Both the position numbers and the translations under genes were made by a program. DNA of 64,000 bases from Pseudomonas sp. H9 (lineage in GTDB: Bacteria > Pseudomonadota > Gammaproteobacteria > Pseudomonadales > Pseudomonadaceae). Each line of letters begins with the position of its first letter. Position 1 is the stretch's first letter. Below are positions 29,257 to 39,268 of the stretch, one piece after another. The DNA is taken from the NCBI RefSeq assembly GCF_004353925.1, contig NZ_SMOK01000012.1, forward strand, positions 362,240-426,239. The letters are read 5' to 3'. The notes beneath the pieces are model-generated. The model worked only from the letters and a program-made list of their open reading frames with translations. It did not search any database and was not told where the DNA came from.

Positions 29257-30069
29257 ATGCCTGAATTACCCGAAGTTGAAACCACCCGGCGCGGTATAGC
29301 GCCCTACCTGGAAGGCCAACGGGTCAACCGGGTAATCGTCCGTGACCGGCGCCTGCGCTGGCCTATTCCTGAAGACCTGGATATTCGCCTGTCGGGGCAA
29401 CGCTTCGTCAAGGTGGAGCGGCGTGCCAAATACCTGCTGCTCAATGCCGAAGTCGGCACGTTGATCAGCCACCTGGGTATGTCCGGTAACCTGCGCCTGG
29501 TCGAAATTGGTTTGCCCGCCGCCAAGCATGAGCATGTGGATATCGAGCTGGAGTCAGGCCTGGCTTTGCGCTACACCGACCCGCGTCGGTTTGGTGCGAT
29601 GCTTTGGAGCCTCGATCCACTCAACCATGAGTTGCTGATCAAACTCGGCCCGGAACCGTTGACCGACCTGTTCGATGGCGAGCGTTTGTTCCAGTTGTCG
29701 CGCGGCAAAGCGATGTCCGTCAAGCCGTTCATCATGGACAACGCGGTGGTGGTTGGGGTGGGCAACATTTATGCGACTGAAGCCCTGTTTGCGGCGGGCA
29801 TTGACCCGCGTCGCGAAGCCGGGAGTATCTCGCGGGCGCGTTACCTGAAACTGGCCATCGAGATCAAACGCATCCTGGCCTGTGCCATCGAGCGTGGCGG
29901 CACTACCTTGCGCGACTTTATCGGGGGTGACGGCCAGCCGGGCTATTTCCAGCAGGAGCTGTTTGTTTACGGGCGCAGAGAAGAGCCTTGCAAGGTGTGC
30001 GGTAGCATCTTGCGTGAAGTCAAACTGGGCCAACGCGCCAGCGTGTTCTGCCCGCGCTGCCAGAAGTAA
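29257..30069 (+). CDS. mutM: Formamidopyrimidine-DNA glycosylase
   Basis: Base excision repair enzyme of 270 residues that removes 8-oxoguanine and formamidopyrimidines and cleaves the strand. The catalytic N-terminal proline follows the initiator Met in [13 protein letters not shown] with catalytic Glu3; the beta-clamp lysine region lies in [12 protein letters not shown], and the helix-two-turn-helix in [13 protein letters not shown]. The zinc finger is complete: C-x2-C (CKVC) and C-x2-C (CPRC) at the C terminus. Follows the HDOD gene closely. Confidence 0.97.
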   Translation: MPELPEVETTRRGIAPYLEGQRVNRVIVRDRRLRWPIPEDLDIRLSGQRFVKVERRAKYLLLNAEVGTLISHLGMSGNLRLVEIGLPAAKHEHVDIELESGLALRYTDPRRFGAMLWSLDPLNHELLIKLGPEPLTDLFDGERLFQLSRGKAMSVKPFIMDNAVVVGVGNIYATEALFAAGIDPRREAGSISRARYLKLAIEIKRILACAIERGGTTLRDFIGGDGQPGYFQQELFVYGRREEPCKVCGSILREVKLGQRASVFCPRCQK

Positions 30070-30100
30070 GCAAATCCGCTGGCCCCTACATCTCCATCGG

Positions 30101-30169
30101 TGGGAGCGGGCTTGCCCCGCGATATTTCAGTCGCTGCGCAGCTGATCGCGGGGCAAGCCCGCTCCTACC
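30101..30169. repeat. REP pair 7, units in the reverse arrangement, overlapping the ggt stop
   Basis: Here the order is tgggagcgggcttgccccgcga first (30101-30123) and tcgcggggcaagcccgctccta second (about 30145-30169), the mirror of the other ten pairs. The second unit runs over the ggt stop codon (30165-30167), so the repeat supplies the end of that gene. Confidence 0.85.
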
Positions 30170-31855
30170 GAGGCGGGTTGAGCACTTCGGCGACACCTAC
30201 GCCACGCGGATCACTGGCGGCTTCCAGGGTTTGTTTGGCCTTGTTCCAGTACAGAACTTGCTGATTCCCATAGGTGCGGCCCAGGTCTTTGAGCTGGTAA
30301 CCACGCGCCTGCAGTTCGCGTTGCTGTTCAGCGCTGAACGTGCCCGGTTCGTGTTCGATCACATCTGGCAGATACTGGTGGTGGTAGCGTGGCACGGCGG
30401 GCCAGGTGGAGACCGGTTTGCCTTCAAGAAAGCCCAGCATCGATAACAGCACCATGCTGGGAATGCGGCTGCCGCCCGGTGTGCCGAAGGCGGCGAATTG
30501 GGTTGGGCTTTCGATAAAGCTGGGGCTCATGCTCGACAACGGTCGCTTGCCAGCGGCTACGGCATTGGCCTGGCTGCCGGCCAAGCCGTAGCTGTTGCTG
30601 CCTCGCGGATCGGCGGCAAAGTCATCCATTTCGTTGTTCAGTACCACGCCGGTACCGGGGGCGCTGAAGGCGGCGCCGAAGGGCAAATTGACCGAGAGCG
30701 TTGCCGCGACGGCATTGCCTTCGGCGTCGATCACGGCGAAATGGGTGGTGTGGTCGCCTTCACGCCAGGCTGGGGCCGGGGGCAAGCTGCTGCTTGGTGT
30801 GGCGTTGTGGACGTCGATGCCGTCGGCCAGCTGGCTCAGGTAGTTACGCGCCAGCAGCTGTGGGATTGGGTTGGTGACGTAATCCGGGTCACCTAGCAGG
30901 CCGCGGTCGCGGTAGGCGCGGCGCAGCACTTCGAGCACGTAGTGGCTACGTTGTACCGGCTCGGCGCTTTGCCACGGTAGGCGCTGGAGCATTGCCAGGC
31001 TCTGGGCCAAAGCGACGCCACCGGCTGACGGTGGTGGGGCGCTGATCAGTTCGCGTTGGTCTGCCAGTTGATAGCGCAGCGGTTCACGTTTGGCCGTCCG
31101 GTAATTGGCCAGGTCGTCCAGGCTCCAGATACCACCTGCAGCTTGCACACCCTGCACCAGAGCTTGGGCAGTCGGGCCGCTGTAGAAGCCGTCGCGGCCT
31201 CGATTGGCGATACGTTCGAGGGTGACCGCAAGCTCTGGTTGGCGGATATGTGCACCCAGTGTCGGGACTTCCCCCTGCTGCAGGAACAGTCGGGCGCTTT
31301 CGGGATCGTCACGCAGTGCAGTCAGGCGCATTTTTGCTCGATCGCGATAGATGCGATCGACACTAAAACCCTGGTTGGCCAGGCGAATGGCAGGAGCCAA
31401 GGTGTTTTTCAGCGGAAGCTTGCCGTAATGTGCAGCGAGATCGGCCAGTGCCGCCGGCAATCCGGGGATTGCGGCAGCCAACGGGCCATTGATGGACAAG
31501 CCAGGCTGAACCTTGCCGTCTTTGAGGTACATGCTCTCGCTGGCCTTGCCAGGCGCGCGCTCGCGAGCATCGATAAAGACGTATCGGGCCGGGGTGCCGC
31601 CTTCGCGAAGGAGGAAGAAGCCACCACCACCGAGGCCGGAACCATAGGGTTCAACCACAGCCAAGGCTGCGCTGACGGCGATGGCCGCATCGAAGGCGTT
31701 ACCGCCTTGTTCGAGTATTTCTCGTGCGGCGGCGGTCGCTTCGGCGTGCGGGCTGGCGATGGCAGCTTGCCCCGGGCCTTGGGCCTGGGCACAGACTGCC
31801 CCCAGCGCCAGGGCGGCGCCAACAAACAGCGGGGCTAGCCGGGCGACAAACGGCA

Positions 31856-31856
<1 letters not shown>
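30165..31856 (-). CDS. ggt: Gamma-glutamyltransferase
   Basis: Periplasmic Ntn hydrolase of 563 residues that cleaves glutathione and transfers gamma-glutamyl groups. Signal peptide to about residue 25 (ALGAVCAQAQ). The precursor cleaves itself before the nucleophile Thr at about residue 370 in GDHTTHFAVIDAEG; other family segments are GSGLGGGGFFLLREGG (oxyanion region), ISAPPPSAGGVAL and the FGTPGGSRIPSMVL loop. Its last codons and stop lie inside a REP unit. It ends one base into the ferredoxin gene unit upstream (shared base 31856). Confidence 0.93.
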
Positions 31857-32125
<269 letters not shown>

Positions 32126-32173
32126 TCAGAACCCAGGCATTTGAAAACCAATGGGCATAATTGTGCCGCATTA

Positions 32174-32196
32174 GCGCCCGCAGTGCACGCGGGCGC
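32174..32196. promoter_or_regulatory. Stem-loop between coaD and the ferredoxin gene
   Basis: gcgcccgc and gcgggcgc pair over eight bases around agtgcac. No T-run on the minus strand side, so at most a weak terminator or stability element after coaD. Confidence 0.4.
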
Positions 32197-32215
32197 CGTG
32201 GTCAAATCACCGATG

Positions 32216-32782
<567 letters not shown>

Positions 32783-32803
32783 CTATAGACATTGTGTCCA
32801 TTT

Positions 32804-32822
32804 GTTGTCATCAGTTGACAAC
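32804..32822. promoter_or_regulatory. Palindrome overlapping the GMC oxidoreductase stop
   Basis: gttgtca and tgacaac, seven perfect pairs around tcagt, covering the stop codon at 32811-32813. No T-run follows on the minus strand; could be a stability hairpin. Confidence 0.35.
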
Positions 32823-34406
32823 CAGGCGTTGAATCAGGCCATCGGTGAGCCGCGCGGCGAGGCCATACACCGATAGTTGCGGGTTGGCACCGATGCTGGT
32901 GGGGAACAGCGAGCCGTCGTGGACGGACAGGTTGGCCAGCTGATGATGGCGCCCAAGGCTGTCGCACACGGCCTGGCGCGGGTCTTCACCCATGGCGCAG
33001 CCGCCCATCACGTGAGCGCTGCCCAAGCGCGTGCGGAACAGTTCCAGGCTCAAGCTATCGATCAATTGCCGGGCTTCACTCGGGGTTTTCACATAGCGGC
33101 TGTCACTGTGCACGGGGAGTACGGCTTCGGCACCGGCAGCGAACTGGATCTCGGCCATGCTATGGAACGCACGGCGCACGCCGTCCCAGGCGTAAGCAGA
33201 TACGGCGTAATCGAGCACGGGTGTACCGTCGCTGCGCAGTTGCACTTCGCCGCCGACACTTTCTGGGTGGAAGCCGTCACGCAGCAGGGCAAGCATGACG
33301 TGGGTGTTGGGCAGTTGTTCCATGCGCATGGCATTGTCGTGGCCAAAACTGCCGAGCAAGGTGGCTGCCAGCGCCGGGTGCAGTGGCGGCACTTCAAGTT
33401 TGTAGCCAATCGGCCCGGTGGTGCCGTCACGCCACTGGAAGTGATCGGAGTAGATCGACTGGGGTGCGCCGTAGAACGGGTTGACCTTGTCTTTGAACAA
33501 CCCAGCGCTGAAATTGACCAGGTGCAGGAAGGTCCGTTTGCCCAGACGCTCATGCGGATCAGGGGCATCCGAGCGCATCAGCAGGGCCGGGCTGTTGATG
33601 CCGCCACCGGCGAGGATGAAGTGCCGTGCCTTGACCTGAATCTGCCGCCCAGTGGGGTTCACGCAGCGTTCGTCCATGGCCAGGCATTGCAGGCTACTGA
33701 TGCGCTCACCGTTGTGGATCAAGCGTTCGGCGCGGGCCAGATAGAGCAGTTCGCCACCTTTTTCCAGGGTCGCGGGGATGCTGGTTACCAGCATCGACTG
33801 CTTGGCGTTGACTGGACAACCCATGCCGCAGTAGCCCAGGTTCCAGCAGCCGCGAACGTTGCGTGGGATCACTTTCCAGCTGTAGTCGAGCGCTTCACAG
33901 CCGCGTTTGAGGACTTCGTTGTTGGCATTGGGGGGCAAGGCCCATGGTGCGATACCTAGACGCTGCTCGATGCGCTCGAACCAGGGCGCCAGCTCTGCAC
34001 TGCTCAGGCCTTTGACGCCGTGTTCGCTGGCCCAGTGCTGCAAGGTCGGTTCGGGAGTGCGAAAGCTTGAGGTCCAGTTGATCAGGGTGGTGCCGCCTAC
34101 TGCACGGCCTTGAAGGATGGTGATGGCGCCATCCTTGCTCATGCGGCCAATGCCTTCCTGGTAGAGGTTGGAGTAGGCCTGGTCTTCAAGCAGGTTGAAG
34201 TCGCTGCTGGTTTTGAGTGGGCCTTCTTCGATCAGCAACACTTTGAAGCCAGCGGCGCTGAGTAGCTCGGCGCTGGTGGCGCCGCCAGCACCGCTGCCGA
34301 TGATGGCGATATCGGCTTCCAGCGTCAGGTCTTGCTCCAGGCGTGAGGCATCACGGGTTTTCCAACCGCGGGCCATGCCTTCGCGGAACGGGTCTGGTAC
34401 GGGCAT
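32811..34406 (-). CDS. GMC-family oxidoreductase
   Basis: FAD enzyme of 531 residues oxidising an alcohol or similar group. The dinucleotide fold is visible as IIGSGAGGATSAELLS near residue 36, then LQGRAVGGTTLINWTSSFR near 95-115, CWNLGYCGMGCPVNAKQSM and the C-terminal GGCAMGEDPR plus SVHDGSLFPTSIGANPQL with the His/Asn catalytic end. No Tat signal on this chain. It lies next to a Tat lipoprotein and an aldehyde dehydrogenase on the same strand, as a two-step alcohol to acid pathway would need. The small partner may carry it to the membrane. Substrate unknown. Confidence 0.85.
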   Translation of the reverse strand: MPVPDPFREGMARGWKTRDASRLEQDLTLEADIAIIGSGAGGATSAELLSAAGFKVLLIEEGPLKTSSDFNLLEDQAYSNLYQEGIGRMSKDGAITILQGRAVGGTTLINWTSSFRTPEPTLQHWASEHGVKGLSSAELAPWFERIEQRLGIAPWALPPNANNEVLKRGCEALDYSWKVIPRNVRGCWNLGYCGMGCPVNAKQSMLVTSIPATLEKGGELLYLARAERLIHNGERISSLQCLAMDERCVNPTGRQIQVKARHFILAGGGINSPALLMRSDAPDPHERLGKRTFLHLVNFSAGLFKDKVNPFYGAPQSIYSDHFQWRDGTTGPIGYKLEVPPLHPALAATLLGSFGHDNAMRMEQLPNTHVMLALLRDGFHPESVGGEVQLRSDGTPVLDYAVSAYAWDGVRRAFHSMAEIQFAAGAEAVLPVHSDSRYVKTPSEARQLIDSLSLELFRTRLGSAHVMGGCAMGEDPRQAVCDSLGRHHQLANLSVHDGSLFPTSIGANPQLSVYGLAARLTDGLIQRLVVN

Positions 34407-34434
34407 CTTCAGCCTCTTGTCGTTATCGGTTGGT

Positions 34435-34968
34435 TCAGATCTTGGGTGGGCCGGGGTAGCCGCAGTGCGCCCAGGACTCAGGCATCTCAAACCAAGCCAT
34501 CTGCAGTAGCTGCAGCAGCGAGGCATGGCCCATGCGGAGCAAATTCAGCGAACTGTTCTCCCAGCGTCGCAGGAAGGCCTGGATATTTTCGCTGCTGGCG
34601 CTTTCCCAGCTCCCCCAGATGCCGGTCAGCGGCCCGCGGGTGACCGGCAATGCGAGCACGTCGAACAGTTGCTGGGTAAGTTTGAGCAAAGCCGGAGACA
34701 GGCTGGCGAGCTTGTTGTCGAGCCGCTGCAGCATGGCTTCCAGGTGCTCGGTGGCGGCTGTTCCGGCAAGAATTACCGGGGCCAGCGCTCGCAGAATCGG
34801 CAAATCGCCCTGGCGCAGGGTGATGTAGCCGCTGGCTGGCGTTTGCGCAGAGCAGCCAGTGAGGCTGGCGCCCAACCCAGCGGTGGCCAGGAAGGCGCTG
34901 GCGCCGAGGCTGAACTTGAGCAGCCCACGGCGGCTCAAGGCGGGTGTTACGGGCAGGCTGTTGGTCAT
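34435..34968 (-). CDS. Tat-signal lipoprotein, likely small partner of the GMC oxidoreductase
   Basis: Protein of 177 residues with a twin-arginine leader SRRGLLKFSLGASAF and a lipobox LTGC, so it is probably exported folded and lipid-anchored. The remainder is helical (QQLFDVLALPVTRGPLTGIWG), ending in WFEMPESWAHCGYPGPPKI, which recalls the gamma-like small subunit of gluconate/sorbitol-type dehydrogenases that pair with GMC subunits. A 28-base gap separates it from the oxidoreductase. Partnership is inferred from neighbourhood and the Tat signal. Confidence 0.75.
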   Translation of the reverse strand: MTNSLPVTPALSRRGLLKFSLGASAFLATAGLGASLTGCSAQTPASGYITLRQGDLPILRALAPVILAGTAATEHLEAMLQRLDNKLASLSPALLKLTQQLFDVLALPVTRGPLTGIWGSWESASSENIQAFLRRWENSSLNLLRMGHASLLQLLQMAWFEMPESWAHCGYPGPPKI

Positions 34969-34991
34969 TGTTGTTGTGCCTGGTAGTGACG

Positions 34992-36425
34992 TTAGCGAAT
35001 GAAGAGTTTGTACACCCACTTGATCAACGGCTTGCCATAAGGCGGATAGATCAGCCGTGCAGCGTTGAAGCGTTGTTTGGCAAATACTGCTTTGGCCTTG
35101 CTGAAGGTCAGGAAACCCTCATGGCCGTGGTAGTGACCCATGCCAGAAGGGCCGACGCCGCCAAAAGGCAGGTCGTCCTGGGCGACGTGCAGCAAGGTGT
35201 CGTTGAGGCAAACACCACCGGAGTGGGTTTGCTCAAGCACTTTCTGTTGCTCGGCCCGGTCGTAGCCGAAGTAATACAGGGCCAGTGGGCGAGGGCGCTG
35301 ATTGATGTAAGTAAGCGCCTCGTCGAGGTTGTCGTAGGGCACCAGCGGCAACAGTGGCCCGAAGATTTCATCTTGCATCACGCGCATCTGGTCGTTGACC
35401 TGCAGCAGCAGATGCGGTGGCAGGCGCCTGCCTTGGCGTGCCTCTTGCGGGTACAGGTCGATGATTTTCGCGCCTTTTTCGGCGGCATCGTCCAGGTAGC
35501 TTTGCAGGCGTGCCAAGTGGCGCGGGTTGATGATCGCGCTGTAATCGGGGTTGTTTGCCACGTTGGGGTAGAAACGCTGGACGACGCTGCGGTAAGCATT
35601 GGCAAAGTCGTCCAGGCGCTCATGGGGGACCAGTACGTAGTCTGGGGCTACGCAGGTTTGCCCGGCATTGAGTGTTTTACCAAAGGCGATGCGCTCGGCG
35701 GCATCGGTCAGCGGAACGGTGGTCGAGACAATGGCGGGCGATTTGCCGCCCAATTCCAGGGTGACCGGTGTGAGGTTTTGCGCCGCAGCCAGCATCACAT
35801 GGCGGCCAATGCTGGTGGCGCCAGTGAACAACAGGTGATCGAAGGGCAGGCGCGAAAACGCTTCACCGACATCGGCCTCACCCAGCACCACGCTGACCAA
35901 GTCTTCGGGAAACGCGGAGGCCAACAGCTTTTTAAGCAGCAGGCCGGTCGCTGGCGTCGCTTCGCTGAGTTTGAGCATGACCCGGTTACCGGCAGCCAGG
36001 GCGCCAGTCACAGGGCCCATGGCCAGAAACAGCGGGTAGTTCCACGGCACGATGACCCCCACCACGCCCAAGGGCTGATACACCACTTTGGCACTGGCGG
36101 GCTGGAAGGCCAGGCCGACCTTGCGTGGTGAGGCTTTCATCCACTGCTTGAGGTGGCGTTCAGCATGCAGCAGGCCCTGAACGCTCGGCATCAGTTCGGC
36201 CAGGCGGGTTTCATCGGCACTGCGTCCGTCGAAATCCTCATGGATGGCAGCAATCAGCGCGTCCTGATGGGTGAGCAGCAACTGGCGCAGGCTCTTGAGC
36301 CATTGCCGGCGCTGGGCCAATGGCGGCATTGGGTTGCCCGCAAATGCCTGACGCTGGGCATTGAACTGAGCGGTGAGTTCATCAAAAGCAATCGAAGGCA
36401 AAAGACGAGCAGCATCGGCGGACAT
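34992..36425 (-). CDS. Coniferyl-aldehyde-dehydrogenase-like NAD(P)-dependent aldehyde dehydrogenase
   Basis: Enzyme of 477 residues oxidising an aldehyde to an acid. NAD-binding and catalytic segments: VIVPWNYPLFLAMGPV, LLFTGATSIGRHV, the catalytic Glu in LELGGKSPAIV (about 245) and Cys in GQTCVAPDYVLVP (about 280). The C-terminal hydrophobic, basic tail resembles the coniferyl/fatty aldehyde dehydrogenase group that lacks the C-terminal extension of others. ATG at 36425 has GGAG upstream. Divergent from a TetR regulator, with which it probably forms a regulatory unit. Substrate is inferred only. Confidence 0.85.
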   Translation of the reverse strand: MSADAARLLPSIAFDELTAQFNAQRQAFAGNPMPPLAQRRQWLKSLRQLLLTHQDALIAAIHEDFDGRSADETRLAELMPSVQGLLHAERHLKQWMKASPRKVGLAFQPASAKVVYQPLGVVGVIVPWNYPLFLAMGPVTGALAAGNRVMLKLSEATPATGLLLKKLLASAFPEDLVSVVLGEADVGEAFSRLPFDHLLFTGATSIGRHVMLAAAQNLTPVTLELGGKSPAIVSTTVPLTDAAERIAFGKTLNAGQTCVAPDYVLVPHERLDDFANAYRSVVQRFYPNVANNPDYSAIINPRHLARLQSYLDDAAEKGAKIIDLYPQEARQGRRLPPHLLLQVNDQMRVMQDEIFGPLLPLVPYDNLDEALTYINQRPRPLALYYFGYDRAEQQKVLEQTHSGGVCLNDTLLHVAQDDLPFGGVGPSGMGHYHGHEGFLTFSKAKAVFAKQRFNAARLIYPPYGKPLIKWVYKLFIR

Positions 36426-36451
36426 GCGCAACTCCAGAGCAGGACGTTTTA

Positions 36452-36467
36452 TAGAGCTTATACTCTA
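36452..36467. promoter_or_regulatory. Candidate TetR operator: inverted repeat tagag-6-ctcta
   Basis: tagag at 36452-36456 and ctcta at 36463-36467 around cttata, in the 148-base gap between the divergent aldehyde dehydrogenase and TetR genes. Short half-sites keep confidence low. Confidence 0.35.
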
Positions 36468-36573
36468 AAGATATTCTTTTGCGACTCCTTTTTGACTACA
36501 GGCAGGTACATCCCGGTCCGGATAAACCGTAAGATGGACCTATTCACCTAAAGCTCGGCATTTGGAGCTGGCC

Positions 36574-37239
36574 ATGGCCCCGCGTATCAAGACCCGCGAC
36601 CGCATCGTGCAGAACAGCCTGGAGCTGTTCAACCAACAAGGCGAGCGCAGTGTCAGTACCAACCACATCGCAGCCCACATGGAGATTTCCCCGGGCAACC
36701 TGTACTACCACTTCGCCAACAAGCAAGAAATCATTGCCGTGCTCTTCACCCAGTATGAAGAGCAGGTGGAAAGCTTCCTGCGCCCGCCGCAAGGGCGACT
36801 GTCGACCGTTGAAGACAAGCGCTACTACCTTAAAGAGCTGCTGGCGGCGATGTGGGATTACCGTTTTCTGCATCGCGACCTCGAACACCTGCTCGACAGC
36901 GACAAAGAGCTTGCTGCCCGCTACCGGCGCTTTTCCCAGCGCTGCCTGATACAGGGCCAGGCTATCTACCGTGGCTTCGTCGAGGCTGGCATCGTGCAGA
37001 TGGATGCCGTGCAGATTGAATCCCTGACCCTCAATGCCTGGATCGTGCTCACGTCGTGGGTGCGTTTTCTGTGCACGACTCGGGAAAACTCTGCACACCT
37101 GAGCGAAGACGCCGTTAAGCGCGGTATTTATCAGGTACTGGTGCTGGAGCTTGGTTTTGTCACAGCCAGTGCGCGCCCGGCTGTGGATGCTTTGTGCGAA
37201 GAATTCTACGTTTCCCTTAATCAGGCACTGGAGCAGTAA
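36574..37239 (+). CDS. TetR-family transcriptional regulator
   Basis: Repressor of 221 residues with the N-terminal helix-turn-helix (about 6-52; RDRIVQNSLELFNQQGERSVSTNHIAAHMEI shortened here to its core NHIAAHMEISPGNLYYHFAN) and a helical ligand domain. ATG at 36574 has GGAG six bases upstream. It is divergent from the aldehyde dehydrogenase-Tat protein-oxidoreductase run and most likely controls it. Ligand, likely an alcohol or aldehyde, is unknown. The gap to the sulfurtransferase gene is 40 bases. Confidence 0.88.
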   Translation: MAPRIKTRDRIVQNSLELFNQQGERSVSTNHIAAHMEISPGNLYYHFANKQEIIAVLFTQYEEQVESFLRPPQGRLSTVEDKRYYLKELLAAMWDYRFLHRDLEHLLDSDKELAARYRRFSQRCLIQGQAIYRGFVEAGIVQMDAVQIESLTLNAWIVLTSWVRFLCTTRENSAHLSEDAVKRGIYQVLVLELGFVTASARPAVDALCEEFYVSLNQALEQ

Positions 37240-37279
37240 GACCCCAGGCCCTCTTCATTCCATCGTTCAGGAGACTGTC

Positions 37280-38134
37280 ATGCCCCTCGCGCAACTGATC
37301 ACCGCCCAGCAATTGGCCGAACGCCTGGAGGCGCCAAAGCAGGTGATACTCGATTGCCGCTTTGCCCTGGAAGACACCGATTATGGCCAGCGCAGCTATG
37401 CCGGGGGGCATATCGAAGGTGCGCATTTCGCTGACTTGGAACGCGACTTGAGTGGGCCGGTCATTAAAGGTGTCACTGGCCGCCATCCGCTACCGGACCC
37501 ACAGCACCTGATCGAGCGGCTGCGTGCCTGGGGCATCGATAACGACAGTGACATTGTTCTCTATGATGACGGCCCTGGCGCCTTCGCCGCACGGGCCTGG
37601 TGGTTGCTGGCGTGGCTCGGCAAACGCACTGGCGTATCGATTCTGGATGGCGGCCTGAAGGCCTGGCACGCTGCGGGCTTGCCGTTGAGCCTTGATGCTC
37701 CGGCCAAGCGTGAAGGTAGCTTCAGCGGTGAACCCGATACGGCACTGGTGCTGGACGCCAATCAGCTGGGCGAGCGCTTGGGCCAACCTGACCTGACCCT
37801 GATCGACGCACGTGGTTTGCCGCGCTTTCGCGGCGAAGTTGAGCCTATCGATCCTGTGGCCGGGCATATTCCTGGGGCGCAGTGCGCAGCGTTCACCGAC
37901 AACCTCGGGGCCGATGGCCGGTTTCTTCCGGCGGATCAACTTAAAAAGCGTTTCGCTGAAAAACTCGGCAAGCGCTCACCGGAGCGACTGGTGGCGTATT
38001 GCGGCTCGGGAGTGACGGCGTGTCATAACCTGTTTGCCTTGTCGTTGGCGGGTTATCCACTGGGTAAGTTGTATGCAGGGTCGTGGAGTGAATGGATTAC
38101 TGATCCGCAGCGTCATGTGGCTACGGGCGACTGA
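37280..38134 (+). CDS. sseA: Thiosulfate/3-mercaptopyruvate sulfurtransferase (two rhodanese domains)
   Basis: Protein of 284 residues with two rhodanese domains. The first (about 1-140) is inactive-type; the second carries the catalytic Cys loop CGSGVTAC near residue 238, and the Gly-rich CGSGVTA form is typical of 3-mercaptopyruvate sulfurtransferases of the SseA group. Ribosome site AGGAGA lies upstream of the ATG at 37280. Transfers sulfur to cyanide or thiols. REP pair 8 follows the stop. Confidence 0.88.
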   Translation: MPLAQLITAQQLAERLEAPKQVILDCRFALEDTDYGQRSYAGGHIEGAHFADLERDLSGPVIKGVTGRHPLPDPQHLIERLRAWGIDNDSDIVLYDDGPGAFAARAWWLLAWLGKRTGVSILDGGLKAWHAAGLPLSLDAPAKREGSFSGEPDTALVLDANQLGERLGQPDLTLIDARGLPRFRGEVEPIDPVAGHIPGAQCAAFTDNLGADGRFLPADQLKKRFAEKLGKRSPERLVAYCGSGVTACHNLFALSLAGYPLGKLYAGSWSEWITDPQRHVATGD

Positions 38135-38139
38135 TTTTA

Positions 38140-38202
38140 TCGCGGGGCAAGCCCGCTCCTACAGGCACTGGTTGCCCCTGTGGGAGTGGGCTTGCTCCGC
38201 GA
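38140..38202. repeat. REP palindrome pair 8 (sseA / alpha-beta hydrolase, convergent)
   Basis: Inverted REP pair with a diverged right unit (gggagtgggcttgctccgcga), between convergent genes. Confidence 0.85.
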
Positions 38203-38209
38203 CAGGAAC

Positions 38210-39202
38210 TCAAACCTCCCCCAGCCACTGCGGAATCCGCCGCTCCAAGTAATAACCCGGCGCCCGTACGCTACCGTCAACAAAGCCAACATGCCCGCCA
38301 CGTGAATGCAGCTCAAAGGTGGTTTGCGGCGCCAGTTCATTGGCCGTTGGCAAGCTATGGCTGAACACGAACGGGTCATCACTGGAGTGAATGATCAGTG
38401 TGGGTGTACGGTTTTCGCCAAGGAAGTACCGGCTTGATGCCCGGCGGTAGTAGTCCTTGGCATCGGCAAAGCCGTTGAGTGGCGCCGTCACGCGACCATC
38501 GAAATCCCAGAATGTCCGCAGATTTTCCAGCGGCCCTAGACGCTCCAGCGCCGCCAGACCTTCGTGGTGGCCTTGATGCTGGAAGTGACGTTGTTTGTCT
38601 TTCACGTAAGTAAGCATCGCGCGCATGAAGTGCGCCTGGTACACCCGGGAAAACCCAAGGCCGATACGGTCGGCGCAATGGTCCAGGCGAAACGGTACAG
38701 AGACTGCCACCGCCGCCTGCAACTGGCTTGCTGAGCCTGCCTCACCCAGATGCTTGAGCAATACATTGCCTCCCAACGAGTAGCCTACGGCATACAGCGG
38801 TGCCTGTGGGCGTTGCGCCCGCAGGTGTTCGATGGTCTCAGCAAGGTCTTCACTGGCACCGGAGTGGTAGCTGCGTGGCAGCAGGTTTGGCTCGCCCGAG
38901 CAGCCACGCCAGTTCAGCGCCACGCTGGCCCAGCCGCGGTCGGCGAGGGCCTGTTGCATGCCGATGATATACGGTGAGTGGGAAGACCCCGTCAGCCCGT
39001 GCAATACCAGGACTAACGGGGTGCTTGCCTCGTGCGGCCCATGCCAGTCGAGGTCAAGGAAGTCGCCATCGGCCAGCCATAGACGCTCGCGTTGGCGTGT
39101 CAGCGCAGTCGATTTTCGCCACAACGGCCCCCACAACGTTTGCAGGTGTGGATTGCCCAGCCCCAAGGCGGGTTTGAAGGGGCTGGGGGCTGTGGCAGAC
39201 AT
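38210..39202 (-). CDS. YheT-family alpha/beta hydrolase
   Basis: Hydrolase of 330 residues. The oxyanion region reads VLVLHGLTGSSHSPYI near 60-75, the nucleophile elbow is GYSLGGN near 142-148 with Ser at 144, the acid in IIHSSDDPFVF near 270 and the His in HSRGGHVGFVDG near 299-310. These fit the YheT/Eht1 group of esterases with acyl-ester substrates. Function in Pseudomonas is not settled. Confidence 0.88.
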   Translation of the reverse strand: MSATAPSPFKPALGLGNPHLQTLWGPLWRKSTALTRQRERLWLADGDFLDLDWHGPHEASTPLVLVLHGLTGSSHSPYIIGMQQALADRGWASVALNWRGCSGEPNLLPRSYHSGASEDLAETIEHLRAQRPQAPLYAVGYSLGGNVLLKHLGEAGSASQLQAAVAVSVPFRLDHCADRIGLGFSRVYQAHFMRAMLTYVKDKQRHFQHQGHHEGLAALERLGPLENLRTFWDFDGRVTAPLNGFADAKDYYRRASSRYFLGENRTPTLIIHSSDDPFVFSHSLPTANELAPQTTFELHSRGGHVGFVDGSVRAPGYYLERRIPQWLGEV

Positions 39203-39268
39203 CGTTTTTTGCTCGCATATTTCTTTCAGACAAGTGTATGTCTGGTTACGGATAGGTGCCCGAATGAG

